Shown here in pieces: positions 36,294-45,025 of a DNA stretch of 64,000 nt (the stretch's first letter is position 1; each line of letters begins with the position of its first letter). The translations under genes were made by a program, and so were the position numbers. The stretch lies in contig NZ_LHPI01000001.1 in assembly GCF_001274785.1 (NCBI RefSeq), positions 248,001 to 312,000 of the forward strand, read 5' to 3'. This stretch comes from Vibrio hepatarius. Lineage in GTDB: Bacteria > Pseudomonadota > Gammaproteobacteria > Enterobacterales > Vibrionaceae. The notes beneath the pieces were generated by a model, which ran no database searches, was not told where the DNA came from, and worked only from the letters and a program-made list of their open reading frames with translations.

Positions 36294-36503
36294 TTAAACA
36301 GCTTTGATGTGTTCAGCTTGAGGGCCTTTTTGGCCTTGAGTGATAACGAACTCAACTTTTTGACCTTCAGCAAGAGTACGGAAACCGTCACCTTCGATTG
36401 CTGAGAAGTGAGCGAAAACGTCTGGACCGTTTTCTTGTTTGATGAAACCGAATCCTTTAGTTTCGTTGAACCATTTAACTGTACCAGTAACAGTATTAGA
36501 CAT
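36294..36503 (-). CDS. CspA-family cold-shock protein
   Basis: A 69-residue nucleic-acid-binding protein with RNP1 (KGFGFIKQ) and RNP2 (DVFAHFSAI) motifs. Cold-shock proteins melt mRNA structure and stimulate translation. The frame continues upstream to 36545, but the ATG at 36503 has AAGGA upstream and matches the family start [13 protein letters not shown], so the upstream part is 5' leader. It has its own terminator. Confidence 0.93.
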   Translation of the reverse strand: MSNTVTGTVKWFNETKGFGFIKQENGPDVFAHFSAIEGDGFRTLAEGQKVEFVITQGQKGPQAEHIKAV

Positions 36504-36883
36504 AATGTGTATCCTTGATGAATCTTGTAAAAGCCATGACGGCAACTATAGCGTGGAAAAGGAGATTGCTATTGCGCACGACGTTACGGAAGAGATACAA
36601 GAAATCCAACGAAACGGCGGAGATAAACAAGTACCGTTTTCTAGCTGCAATCCAGTTTAAAGCTAAGTGATGCTAAGTCAATCAAAATAAGTTGATTTGG
36701 AACCCTTGAACTGAGATTTTTCTGAGAAACTTGCGCTAGGTACAGTTTCTAAAATAATACCTATCAAACTATAAATAGTGTAATATTTGTCACAATGCTC
36801 TATTGATAAACGTATCTATACTTTTTCGTTTGCAATTAGTGCATTGTACAGTCGATCGTAAATATTTGATTTGGAGAATATTC
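36504..36883. other. Divergent region between the cold-shock gene and arfA
   Basis: About 380 bases containing the cold-shock gene's promoter and leader on the minus side and the arfA promoter on the plus side. Cold-shock mRNAs often have long structured leaders; I cannot place the promoter confidently. A plus-strand frame at 36439-36660 is not convincing. Confidence 0.4.
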
Positions 36884-37096
36884 ATGCCTAAGCATAAGCG
36901 TCACAAAGGCAATCAGGGCTCCTCACTTCAAGCTACGCTGGAAGTCGGGCGAGGTGAAATACAAGACAATGCTCTGAAAGCGGTGGTAACCAGTCCACTG
37001 TTCAAAGTGAGAGTCGAAAAAGCGAAAAAAGGTAAAGGCAGCTTCTGCCGTAAAATGAAGCACAAGGGGAAAGAGCCCTATTCAAAAGCCGCTTAG
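36884..37096 (+). CDS. arfA: Alternative ribosome-rescue factor A
   Basis: A 70-residue protein with the ArfA core [20 protein letters not shown] and [10 protein letters not shown] followed by a basic tail. ArfA recruits RF2 to ribosomes stalled on mRNAs without a stop codon, backing up tmRNA. TTGGAGA precedes the ATG at 36884. The longer upstream frame has no ribosome site and no similarity. The last codons and the stop lie in a long hairpin (37072-37124), a self-regulating feature of this gene. Confidence 0.9.
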   Translation: MPKHKRHKGNQGSSLQATLEVGRGEIQDNALKAVVTSPLFKVRVEKAKKGKGSFCRKMKHKGKEPYSKAA

Positions 37097-37130
37097 ATAG
37101 CAAGCGAAGTTTGAATAGGGCTCTTTCTTT
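37072..37130 (+). promoter_or_regulatory. arfA 3' hairpin spanning the stop codon
   Basis: AGAGCCCTATTCAAA (37072-37086) pairs perfectly with the segment at 37110-37124. An inner CGCTT/AAGCG stem holds the TAG stop codon at the loop boundary, and TTCTTT follows. Such a structure can be cut by RNase III or act as a terminator so that the mRNA loses its stop codon, as shown for E. coli arfA. Confidence 0.75.
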
Positions 37131-37163
37131 ATATAGCTTTCTTTGTATAGATAGGCGAGAAAA

Positions 37164-38328
37164 CTATTGCTCGACTTTTGGCGAGTAGATCGAGTAAGCC
37201 GTGATTTGGCCAGCGACAATCGCTGAGAACATAAACAGCGCCGATAAACCAATACTCGGGATCGGCAGAATCGACTGTTCAAAAACCGACTGACCCGCAC
37301 TGACTAACACTCGGCTTCCCGGTACGAGGATGATGATCCCTTGCACGATGTAAATGGCGCCAGTCAGTTCCATCTTTTTCGCCAACCAAGTGCCATAAAG
37401 TGTGATTAATACCGTTGTTACCCAAGTGCCAACGACCCAGCCGCTTTCAAAGCCGAGATAGAACGGTCCCCCACATACCAAGAATCGCAACAGGCAAACC
37501 CAACAATATGTCTTTCGGACGAGCGTTGAAGATGATCCCGAGCGAAATGGACAGCAAGAATAGACCGAAGATGTGTAACCATAGCGGAACTTCGTTGACG
37601 TATTTGGACGCTTCAGCTTGCCCCCATATCGACTCGCCGATGTTGAGCCCCATTACGATACCCACGAAGAGCTTTATTAAAGTCAAAGCACTTTGACCAA
37701 ACAAGCTCGTTCCAGAAACCAGATCGTTAAACGCCAGACATTCAAGCGAGTTGGCGATCGACAGGCCGGGGACAAACAGGATCACCGCAGCGATACATAA
37801 CGCCCAAACCGGAATATTGGCGGCGGTGCTGGCAAAAAAAGCGACCAAGATGCCCGTCAATAATGCCGCAATAAATTCGACCGCGATACGGCGTCTGGCG
37901 GTGCAAACTTGCTGCGCAAGCCAGACCACAAATCCCATAAACACAGAGATATAGATAGCGTCTAAAGTGCTGCCAACCAACATTAGGTAAGCCGGTGGAA
38001 TGCCCATATTGGCTAAAGCGATGACCCACTTAGGATAACCGATTGGCTCGGGCACAGGTTCTTGACTAGGTTGGTTGATACGGATGATGGTATTGGCCAG
38101 CAAACTGAGGTTAATAGAAGGTGGCTGGTGGCGTTTCATCACAACCGCATTGTTGTCATCAGGAAACTGATAATTCACCGTCGTTGGCGTCGCTTGGATC
38201 ATGACATCGACCCCATGCTTACGAGCATAAAATTGCGTGTATTTCTCTAATTTATAAGGGGCACAACCACTGCGGTGAAGTGTATCGCCGATCTCGACGA
38301 TCTTTTTAATTCGGTACTCAGAAGGCAT
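37164..38328 (-). pseudogene. ThrE-type threonine/serine exporter, frameshifted
   Basis: Two frames together make one ThrE-family protein of about 388 residues. The first (37447-38328) encodes the cytoplasmic lead and the YjjP-like half, with membrane segments such as GFVVWLAQQV and LCIAAVILFVPGLSI. The second (37164-37490) continues the YjjB-like half with PGSRVL and IVAGQITAYSIYS. They join at a run of five G (minus strand; C at 37468-37472): dropping one G restores ...LGMWG-PFYLGFESG.... So either a one-base insertion has split the gene, or the run is a sequence error or a slippage site. ThrE-type exporters expel threonine and serine. Confidence 0.8.
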
Positions 38329-38792
38329 GAGAGTTAAGGGCTAAATATTTGTGACGCAAAGGTAGCAGAGGCGTTATCACTAGACGAGCTGAAAAAAAAC
38401 GAACAGTGGCTAAGCTCACACTAAATTTGCCGATATTTACTGCTCTCATTAGACAAGTGAAAACTATCGTTGCAGATCTCATATGCAACTGTGAATTTTT
38501 ATCCCAACCGCGAATGATCACAAAAACGTAAAGTTTCCAAATATTTCAAATGTTATTTATCTGTAACATTTGAAACCTGCTATTTGTTCAAAATCGGCTG
38601 AGACTTAACGGCACAAGAGTCCTTTAAAAATATTTATTTAACAAAAAAATCACAACTTACTCTTTTGTCAGTTTGTTTAAGAAAACAACAAAAAATAGCC
38701 CTTGATCTTTGTAATAGATTGGCGAAAATATCCGCAAAATGAGTTTGCAAAAATGAAAGGAAGCTTTTGCCAGTTTTAAGTCGAGGTAAAAT
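38329..38792. other. AT-rich intergenic region
   Basis: About 464 bases between the frameshifted exporter and a small membrane protein. It is AT-rich with several A/T runs, and must hold both promoters. I see no further gene or clear operator. Confidence 0.4.
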
Positions 38793-39149
38793 ATGAAGCT
38801 GTTTATATTGTTGTTAATTTCGGTTACTGCGGGTGTGGCGTCAGCTGAACATCTTCATTCCTTTCTGCTAGGCCTTTACATCTCTACTATGGCCGTCGGT
38901 GCGTGTTACTGGTTTGCTTTCAGAAGCAGCCGTTTTCCGCAGTTGGCATTGCTACTGTTGATCTGTGGTTTGTTGGCTAAGATTACCGTCACGATTGCCG
39001 GCGTCAGTTGGGGCGTAAGCCAAGGTTTGATTGGCTCACCGTTTGTGTTTGCTTTGTCTTACTTGTTCTTCTCAATTGTCGCGACATACGTTTGGTTCGC
39101 TCACAAAGACAAATTGATGAAAAAGCAGATGGCAGAATCTGCCGCGTAA
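38793..39149 (+). CDS. Small integral membrane protein (118 aa)
   Basis: Four hydrophobic segments fill most of the protein (from MKLFILLLISVTAGVASA to FALSYLFFSIVATYVWF), ending in a short basic tail. I do not recognise a family. The ribosome site is weak (GAGG 9 bases before the ATG) and a terminator follows, so it forms its own transcription unit. Confidence 0.65.
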   Translation: MKLFILLLISVTAGVASAEHLHSFLLGLYISTMAVGACYWFAFRSSRFPQLALLLLICGLLAKITVTIAGVSWGVSQGLIGSPFVFALSYLFFSIVATYVWFAHKDKLMKKQMAESAA

Positions 39150-39169
39150 ACTCATTTCGAACAGATTGT

Positions 39170-39199
39170 AAAAACCAGCACTTAGGTGCTGGTTTTTTT
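39170..39199 (+). terminator. Terminator after the small membrane protein
   Basis: AAAACCAGCAC-TTA-GGTGCTGGTTTT, with three more T, an almost perfect stem. Confidence 0.88.
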
Positions 39200-39390
39200 G
39201 TTTCTGGCTTGGAAAACTGGAGCAGGTGCTGGGTCAAAGCGGCATAATTTAGTGCTGAGTGAACACCGAGCTCTAATATTTGCGATAAATCTTCAATAAA
39301 AGTAACGATTGTTTACAAAGCCGCTGATTCCTTCTGTGGCTTGATTATACTGAGTAAACGATTTTAACTCGGAAGCCTTTGAACGTGACT

Positions 39391-40545
39391 ATGAGAAACA
39401 CTACTACTGCTCTATCTCTAATGGCTCTTTCTTTCGCCACTGTTGCTGCTCCGGTCATTGTGCCTGATCCGCCAGCAATTGGCGCCAAAGGTTACATCTT
39501 GATGGATTACAACACCGGAACGGTTCTGGTCGAGAAGAACGCTGATAATCAGCTCAACCCCGCGAGTTTAACCAAGTTGATGACGGCGTATGTGGCTGGT
39601 CAAGAAGTGAAGCAAGGCAATATTGCACTGGATGACCAAGTGACGATCAGCCAACGTGCTTGGGCGCGAAACTTCCCAGACTCATCGAAGATGTTTATTG
39701 AAGTCGGCACACAAGTCTCTCTCAATGACCTGTATCGTGGGCTCGTTGTTCAGTCTGGTAACGATGCCGCGGTAGCGATTGCAGAGCACGTTGCTGGCAG
39801 TGAAGATGCATTTGTCAGCTTAATGAACAGTTGGTCGAGTAAACTCGGTTTATCAAACACGGCATTTTCCAACCCTCACGGCTTAGACAGCAATGAACTG
39901 TACTCGACGCCGCGTGATATTGCCAAGCTCAGCCAAGCCATTATTCGCGACTTGCCGCAGATCTACCCGATGTACAGTGAACTCTCATTTACTTACAACG
40001 GAATTACCCAATACAACCGCAATGGCTTGTTGCGTGACCGCAGCCTGAATGTCGACGGAATGAAAACCGGCTATACCAGCGGCGCAGGGTACAGCTTGGC
40101 AACCTCGGCGACCAATGGTGACATGCGTTTGATCAGCGTGGTGATGGGGTCGAGCAGTACCAAGAACCGCGAATCGGAAAGTAAGCAGTTACTTAGCTAT
40201 GGCTTTAGGTTTTTCGATACCATCTCTCCGACCAAAGCGGACGAGAAGCTGAGTGAGGTACGAGTGTGGATGGGTGAGCAAGATAACCTTGATGTTGGTG
40301 TGAGTGAAGATGTGTACCTAACACTGAGTAAAGGCGCGCTTTCCAATCTCAAAGCGGTACTGGAAACGCAAGGTGACCTCACCGCACCCATTCGCAAAGG
40401 CGATAAAGTTGGCGACGTGATTTACGTTGTTGATGATAAGGAAGTTGCACGAACGGACTTAGTTGCCTTAAATAATGTAGAAGAGGGTGGATTCTTCAAG
40501 CGAATGCTTGATTGGGTCAAACGTTTGGTAGCCAGCTGGTTCTAA
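39391..40545 (+). CDS. D-alanyl-D-alanine carboxypeptidase (PBP5/6 family)
   Basis: A 384-residue periplasmic DD-carboxypeptidase with a signal peptide (cleavage around residue 20). The active-site triads are SLTK (residues 59-62), SGN (122-124) and KTG (225-227), and the C-terminal end (FKRMLDWVKRLVASWF) is the amphipathic membrane anchor. It trims the terminal D-Ala from peptidoglycan peptides. I use the ATG at 39391; upstream TTG/GTG codons are possible but would lengthen an already complete signal peptide. A terminator follows. Confidence 0.92.
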   Translation: MRNTTTALSLMALSFATVAAPVIVPDPPAIGAKGYILMDYNTGTVLVEKNADNQLNPASLTKLMTAYVAGQEVKQGNIALDDQVTISQRAWARNFPDSSKMFIEVGTQVSLNDLYRGLVVQSGNDAAVAIAEHVAGSEDAFVSLMNSWSSKLGLSNTAFSNPHGLDSNELYSTPRDIAKLSQAIIRDLPQIYPMYSELSFTYNGITQYNRNGLLRDRSLNVDGMKTGYTSGAGYSLATSATNGDMRLISVVMGSSSTKNRESESKQLLSYGFRFFDTISPTKADEKLSEVRVWMGEQDNLDVGVSEDVYLTLSKGALSNLKAVLETQGDLTAPIRKGDKVGDVIYVVDDKEVARTDLVALNNVEEGGFFKRMLDWVKRLVASWF

Positions 40546-40563
40546 GCGATTCACTTTTATGGA

Positions 40564-40594
40564 AAAGCAGATACTTAAGGTGTCTGCTTTTTTT
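40564..40594 (+). terminator. Terminator after the carboxypeptidase gene
   Basis: AAAGCAGATAC-TTAAG-GTGTCTGCTTT with one wobble pair, followed by TTTTT. Confidence 0.85.
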
Positions 40595-40749
40595 GTTGGT
40601 CTAGTACATCCCTGTTCGAGAAAGGGCTCGAGCCACAGCAAATAAGCACTTTATTCAACCGAACCTTTAATTTGCTCTAACGTTTTGATGACATGACCTT
40701 GTCTGAAAAGGCTGACAATCAGCGCCACTAACTCATACAAGGAATCATC

Positions 40750-41118
40750 ATGGAATTTACAGAACGCGACAGAGACGCACTTTATCAAACTTGGATGTCA
40801 CAGAAATCCAAAATGCGTTTGACCCAGATGGAATTCGCCAAAAAACTCGGTATGAGCCAACTCGCATTCTCTCAAATGCTACGTGGGGAAAAGCCGCTGA
40901 ACATGTCGTTCATCAGCCACTTTTGCCGTTTGTTGCGCTTAGAACCAAATCATGTCTTTCCATCACTGAAAGAACAGTCAGATACAGGACCGAAAGTGGT
41001 TTACCTACAAAGCCGTATGAGTGTTGATGGCGAAATACAAAATGCTTACATCGAAGGCAATCAAGTGATTGTTGAGTACGCGCATATCATTAACGATGAC
41101 GACTCTTTGCCAAACTAA
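40750..41118 (+). CDS. XRE-family helix-turn-helix protein
   Basis: A 122-residue protein with an N-terminal Cro/CI-type helix-turn-helix (RLTQMEFAKKLGMSQLAFSQM, residues 24-44) and a C-terminal half predicted as small beta-rich (VVYLQSRMSVDGEI). AAGGA precedes the ATG. It stands alone and no operator is evident. Confidence 0.8.
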   Translation: MEFTERDRDALYQTWMSQKSKMRLTQMEFAKKLGMSQLAFSQMLRGEKPLNMSFISHFCRLLRLEPNHVFPSLKEQSDTGPKVVYLQSRMSVDGEIQNAYIEGNQVIVEYAHIINDDDSLPN

Positions 41119-41202
41119 GTTGAGGGTTGAAGCGCTCAACTCGCTACAGTGAATCGGATTTTAATGGTAACCTTTGGCAAAATTGACCATTGAATTCACG
41201 TC

Positions 41203-41418
41203 ATGTTGGAAAAAGAAAACCTGCTTAAGTTGGCAAGAATACAGATGCCTTTTGGTAAGTATGCTGGCCGAGTATTGATTGATTTACCTGAAGAGTACCT
41301 GCTGTGGTTCGACAAAAAAGGTTGGCCAGAAGGGGAGTTAGGTGATTTGCTCAAGTTGTGTTTAGCTCTGAAAATTGAAGGCTTAGATAGTGTCGTGAAG
41401 CCTTTGAAGCGGATATAA
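41203..41418 (+). CDS. DUF3820-family small protein
   Basis: A 71-residue protein with the DUF3820 signature MPFGKYAGRVLIDLPEEYL and the tail KGWPEGELGDLLKLCLALK. The function is not established; relatives have been described as putative quorum-sensing-regulated virulence factors. A diverged fragment of the same gene lies at 46674-46776, on the far side of the WYL/TerB operon. Confidence 0.85.
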   Translation: MLEKENLLKLARIQMPFGKYAGRVLIDLPEEYLLWFDKKGWPEGELGDLLKLCLALKIEGLDSVVKPLKRI

Positions 41419-41461
41419 ACTGCTTTAGAAACTCCCCCCATTTTTAATTAAAAGATTTATT

Positions 41462-41707
41462 ATGAATTTTGATATCGATGCACTGAAACACCACCAATTG
41501 GTCGAAGATGGTCAACTAGAGGGGTGTTACATTCATCAGCCTGCTCAAGGTAGTCAGCAAGATGACAAAGCTGTTTTAGCAGAACGCCAAGCGTTGGAAA
41601 AGATGGGATACAAGGTAGTACAGGTTAAAGCGAAAGGCGGGACAACAACGTTTGCCGAGGCGATGCAAGAGCTTGCGAAGAAGACTGGTCACCAGACTAA
41701 AAAGTAA
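41462..41707 (+). CDS. Hypothetical protein (81 aa)
   Basis: I do not recognise this small soluble protein. It has an N-terminal half rich in Gln/His and a C-terminal segment that looks like a beta-alpha unit (GYKVVQVKAKGG, then FAEAMQELAKKTG). It is 43 bases downstream of the DUF3820 gene and ends before a plain terminator, so the two may be one operon. Confidence 0.6.
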   Translation: MNFDIDALKHHQLVEDGQLEGCYIHQPAQGSQQDDKAVLAERQALEKMGYKVVQVKAKGGTTTFAEAMQELAKKTGHQTKK

Positions 41708-41766
41708 GCGAGTGTAACCTGCCACAGCCCCCTAAACCCTTCCCCGATACCCTAAGTTTTCATTCA

Positions 41767-41796
41767 AAAGAGTCAGACCGTCAGGCTGACTCCTTT
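41767..41796 (+). terminator. Terminator before the WYL/TerB operon
   Basis: AAGAGTCAG and CTGACTCCTT frame a 10-base loop and are followed by TTT. It closes the DUF3820 / 81-codon unit, facing the end of the minus-strand operon. Confidence 0.7.
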
Positions 41797-41918
41797 TTGC
41801 CCCAAAGCAAGCTAGAGCAAGATTGAGGCTAATTTCAAGACTCGCAATTTGACTTACTTTTCCTTATGTCTAGAGAGTTGACTATGTGGTCAAATCTGCT
41901 GATCAATTACACCTACCT

Positions 41919-42206
41919 TTATCTATCTGGTAAGCGCTCACAGATTGAGAGGTTTATCTCGACGAAGGCCTTCCATGTGTAAGTGGATGAATAGTGTTTT
42001 CGATACTGTAGTTCCACTCGACAGATATCGGGCCTCGTATGATAGATGCTGCATTGTTTGTTATCGATATTGAGGTGACGGCAAATGCCATCACCTCGAT
42101 CCAAGCTTTTTGTCTCTTGTGATAAGTGTACATTCGAACAGCACTTTCCACACGAATAGCAGGGGAAGGGGGTTAGGGCTTCCCGGTTCATAAGCTCATT
42201 AACCAA
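41919..42206 (-). CDS. YkgJ-like cysteine-cluster protein (95 aa)
   Basis: A 95-residue protein with Cys16, Cys19, Cys22, Cys23, Cys42, Cys52, Cys62 and Cys89: the CxxCxxCC pattern followed by spaced cysteines, as in YkgJ/UPF0153 proteins that bind zinc or an iron-sulfur cluster. The reaction is unknown. It is the last gene of the five-gene operon and its ATG lies 19 bases inside the HNH-like gene, so it is translationally coupled. In this context it could be a metal-binding accessory or modifier of the upstream proteins (inference). Confidence 0.8.
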   Translation of the reverse strand: MVNELMNREALTPFPCYSCGKCCSNVHLSQETKSLDRGDGICRHLNIDNKQCSIYHTRPDICRVELQYRKHYSSTYTWKAFVEINLSICERLPDR

Positions 42207-43909
42207 GCTCGAGTGCTATCGAGGTTGTTTGATTCGAATGGCACCTCTATCTCTCGCTTACTTATCTCTTTCGATAGCATGAGACTTCTTTCGTGTTCGC
42301 AACTGATGGATTCTAGGCTGCTTGCAAACCTCATCAGTTCTTCTGGCGAAAGGTTGAACTCAATCCGGGAAAGCTCAATCAAATATCGGTCGAGCTCAGC
42401 ATTCACCTTCTGAAAGTACTCTAATGTTCTCTTTGTTTTTGATTTAAACAGATCGAGGTAATCCCAGACTTTTTGCATTAACTGACTGTGATCTAAAAAG
42501 TAGGTGATACCGATAGTCATTAAACCCGTTGCGACAGCACTAACGAAGGAGGCCAGTTCGGTGCCAAGAGGGAAAGTCATTAAAGAGGCAAGTTGCTGGT
42601 TGAACATAACCCCCATGGCAACGGCGACACCTGTCGACAAGATACGTGTTACTTCACGTGCCAGTGCGCCTGGGCCAAGGTTCTCGGGGTTAAAGAATAG
42701 GATCTTGGCCGCTGAGACCAAACTAGACCAGGTTTCTCGCAAGAGCTTGCCAATCAACTTTTGAGTGGTGAAAAAGATGTTCATTATGGTTGTGCTTAAG
42801 CTAGATAAAGCCCCCGCCAAGGCTCCATTTTTAAATTCATCCAGGATATCTTTGAATCGAACTTTCACCCGGTTCCAAATGTTTTGAGCCGTGGCCTTTA
42901 GCTTCTCAAGAAATTTCTCAAGGGTAAAGTTATCCTCTGTATCTTTAAGAGCCTGAGGAATGGCATCTTTTAGTTCAAACCAGACCTCAGCAAGAACAAG
43001 CCCCAATGCCTGCCTTACCCCCATCTTCAAGCCAGCTTTGCCAGATTCCATCGCTGTACTCTTAAAGAACTTACTGCTGGTGTAGTAGGTGAAATTAATC
43101 TGCTTATCGTACTCTTGTCTTGCCTTCTTGTCGGCTTCTCGCATTTTGTCTTCGTCAATACTCTCAAGAACCTCAATGTGCTCGTTCTTTTTGGCAATTT
43201 TGCTCTCTAACTGACGCTTTTCATGCCGTTGCTGTTTAGTCTCTGTTGGCATAGATTCTAAACGTTGCCTGTCTTTTTCTATGCTCTTGCGCTTGTTTTC
43301 GATTGTCTTTGGTACGACAGTAGTCAGGAAATCATCCATTGAATGATCTGACTTGAGGTTGTTGATGTAATTGTGGGTCGATTGAAAGTTTGAGTCTTGG
43401 TTGGCAAGCTCTACGCCACTGAGACCAGCAAGCACCCTTCCTGCATCGTCGTGGACTTCATGGGATGAGATGATATGGTCGAGCTGGCGCTGTTCTTCAC
43501 TAGACATTGTTTTGCCGCGGTACTCATCAACCAACTCACCGCCTTGTTGTTGTTTTTTGTCTTCTTTGCCCTTGGCCTTATAACTCGGGTGTGAATGGTA
43601 AAGATCTTCCTTTTTGTGTCTGCCTTTTCCATCGGTCATGATGTTGCCATTCGCATCACGCTTGATGGGTTTGTAGTCACCTCTATTAGCATAGTCTTGT
43701 TGAACGCTATCGGACATGTAAATATCCGTGTCGCCTTTTTGGTGCTGACGAGCATTATGGATCGTCGCGACATCACCGCCTTTTTTGTCTTCGAAAAGTA
43801 AAAAATCTAGGCCGAATGTGGTTACTAAGCTTTTAGTGACAGTTTTGTTTAGCTCATCGACTAACCGGAAATTTTGTGTATTAGTTCCTGACATGTCATA
43901 CAGTTCCAT
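42188..43909 (-). CDS. Large membrane protein with an HNH-like N-terminal motif
   Basis: A 573-residue protein with no family I recognise as a whole. The soluble N-terminal part holds LDHIISSHEVH (143-153), followed by GVELANQDSNFQSTHNYINN (165-184) and LKSD. The spacing of DH, N and N/K resembles an HNH (His-Me finger) nuclease without its zinc cysteines. Residues 200-265 are highly charged and probably coiled coil. From 296 on there are about four hydrophobic segments (for example ILSTGVAVAMGVMF and FVSAVATGLMTIGITYF), then a helical tail. Start at ATG 43909; Met6 is an alternative. It overlaps the next gene by 19 bases. Confidence 0.75.
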   Translation of the reverse strand: MELYDMSGTNTQNFRLVDELNKTVTKSLVTTFGLDFLLFEDKKGGDVATIHNARQHQKGDTDIYMSDSVQQDYANRGDYKPIKRDANGNIMTDGKGRHKKEDLYHSHPSYKAKGKEDKKQQQGGELVDEYRGKTMSSEEQRQLDHIISSHEVHDDAGRVLAGLSGVELANQDSNFQSTHNYINNLKSDHSMDDFLTTVVPKTIENKRKSIEKDRQRLESMPTETKQQRHEKRQLESKIAKKNEHIEVLESIDEDKMREADKKARQEYDKQINFTYYTSSKFFKSTAMESGKAGLKMGVRQALGLVLAEVWFELKDAIPQALKDTEDNFTLEKFLEKLKATAQNIWNRVKVRFKDILDEFKNGALAGALSSLSTTIMNIFFTTQKLIGKLLRETWSSLVSAAKILFFNPENLGPGALAREVTRILSTGVAVAMGVMFNQQLASLMTFPLGTELASFVSAVATGLMTIGITYFLDHSQLMQKVWDYLDLFKSKTKRTLEYFQKVNAELDRYLIELSRIEFNLSPEELMRFASSLESISCEHERSLMLSKEISKREIEVPFESNNLDSTRAWLMSL

Positions 43910-43915
43910 AAGGGT

Positions 43916-43931
43916 GGGAGGCGTACCTCCC
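43916..43931 (-). promoter_or_regulatory. Hairpin enclosing a Shine-Dalgarno-like GGGAGG
   Basis: On the minus strand GGGAGG-TACG-CCTCCC is a perfect 6-bp stem ending 6 bases before the ATG of the 573-codon gene. The GGGAGG would be a strong ribosome site but is paired, and its spacing of 16 bases to the ATG is unusual, so translation may be limited by the fold. Confidence 0.5.
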
Positions 43932-43958
43932 TTACATTATATTTCAATGATGGCGATG

Positions 43959-45023
43959 CTATTTTTGTGTGTTACTCGATGCCGCAAGTACAGTATTGAT
44001 TGCTGATTCGTTGATCACTTGCATCCCTTCACTGTCAGTTTCTATTTCAACGATATTCTCATCACTCAGCACTACGTTACCTTGCTCGTCCTGCTTAGGT
44101 TTAAACAACGGTGTCGTGATGATATCGGTGAGAATGGCTGAAATTTGGTAGCCATTATGAATCGAACGGATAACGTCATCTTCAAATTTAGAAATGTCAG
44201 TTTTTGCTGTAATGAGCTGGTCAAAGGCTTTCAGGTTGTCAAAGTATTCTTTGAATATCGCATACAGACGTTCTGTTTCGGCGTAGATCCTATCGACGTA
44301 GAGCTTAGTTTTGCTTAGCTGATTGCGTCCTTTTGCCATCTTGCCAACGGCTTCATTGACTTCTGTTCGGGTTTTTCTCGCATCGCTTAATGCTTCTTCT
44401 GCGTGTGACGCAAAGGCCCAGCCAGCGATTGCCATAATGGGAGCGGCAACGACGCCACCGAGTACCATCGCGCCTCCGGCCATTCCGAATCCGCCAGCGG
44501 CAATGGAGCCGCCACCGATTGCAGCCATCGTGGCGTTATAGGCAGCCGCACCCGATAGAGCAGCAATAGGTGTACCTGTTGAAGCAGCAGCGACAGCCAT
44601 TACGCCGCCATATACGGCATATGCTGCCGCTGCACCGGCCGCGCTAGCACCTGCAATCTTGCCCATGTAGGCAGTGGTGGATAGTGCGAGGCCATCGATT
44701 TCGTCGAGTTTATGCTGTGGGAAGTCGATCTCAAGGTCTTTGGAGCTTGCTTGGTTCAGCTTTTCTAGGAGCCTTTCTGCAATAGTTCTGAATTCCTTAA
44801 AATCATTACCGATCTTTAATTGAAGCTCACCAAGCTTGGTTAAGCTTTGGTTTGTCAACTCATTCTGCTCGTCGAAGACTGATCTTTCGTCGTCGTACTT
44901 TCCTTTAGAAGCCTCAATAATATCGTTTGCTTCAGATTTATCCTGGTAGCCATCATAGCCTTTTTTGGCGCCGTAACCTGCCGCTGCTACCGCCGCACCC
45001 GCTAAAATAAATGGTAGTGGCAT
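43959..45023 (-). CDS. Ala/Gly-rich membrane-hairpin protein (pore-like)
   Basis: A 354-residue protein. After a short hydrophobic start (FILAGAAVAAAGYGAKKGYD) come two charged helical stretches (30-110), then a long Ala/Gly-rich hydrophobic block at about 112-206 (IAGASAAGAAAAYAVYGG and GGVVAAPIMAIAGWAFA), then another charged helical stretch (206-290) and an acidic C-terminus. Long helices on both sides of a hydrophobic Gly-zipper hairpin recall alpha-pore-forming proteins. It is not a recognised family. The ATG is 2 bases after the TerB-like gene, so the two are coupled. Confidence 0.75.
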   Translation of the reverse strand: MPLPFILAGAAVAAAGYGAKKGYDGYQDKSEANDIIEASKGKYDDERSVFDEQNELTNQSLTKLGELQLKIGNDFKEFRTIAERLLEKLNQASSKDLEIDFPQHKLDEIDGLALSTTAYMGKIAGASAAGAAAAYAVYGGVMAVAAASTGTPIAALSGAAAYNATMAAIGGGSIAAGGFGMAGGAMVLGGVVAAPIMAIAGWAFASHAEEALSDARKTRTEVNEAVGKMAKGRNQLSKTKLYVDRIYAETERLYAIFKEYFDNLKAFDQLITAKTDISKFEDDVIRSIHNGYQISAILTDIITTPLFKPKQDEQGNVVLSDENIVEIETDSEGMQVINESAINTVLAASSNTQK

Positions 45024-45025
45024 GT

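Noticed and set aside
36439..36660. A 73-codon plus-strand ORF upstream of arfA
   Set aside because: Its first part is antisense to the cold-shock gene and no ribosome site is present.
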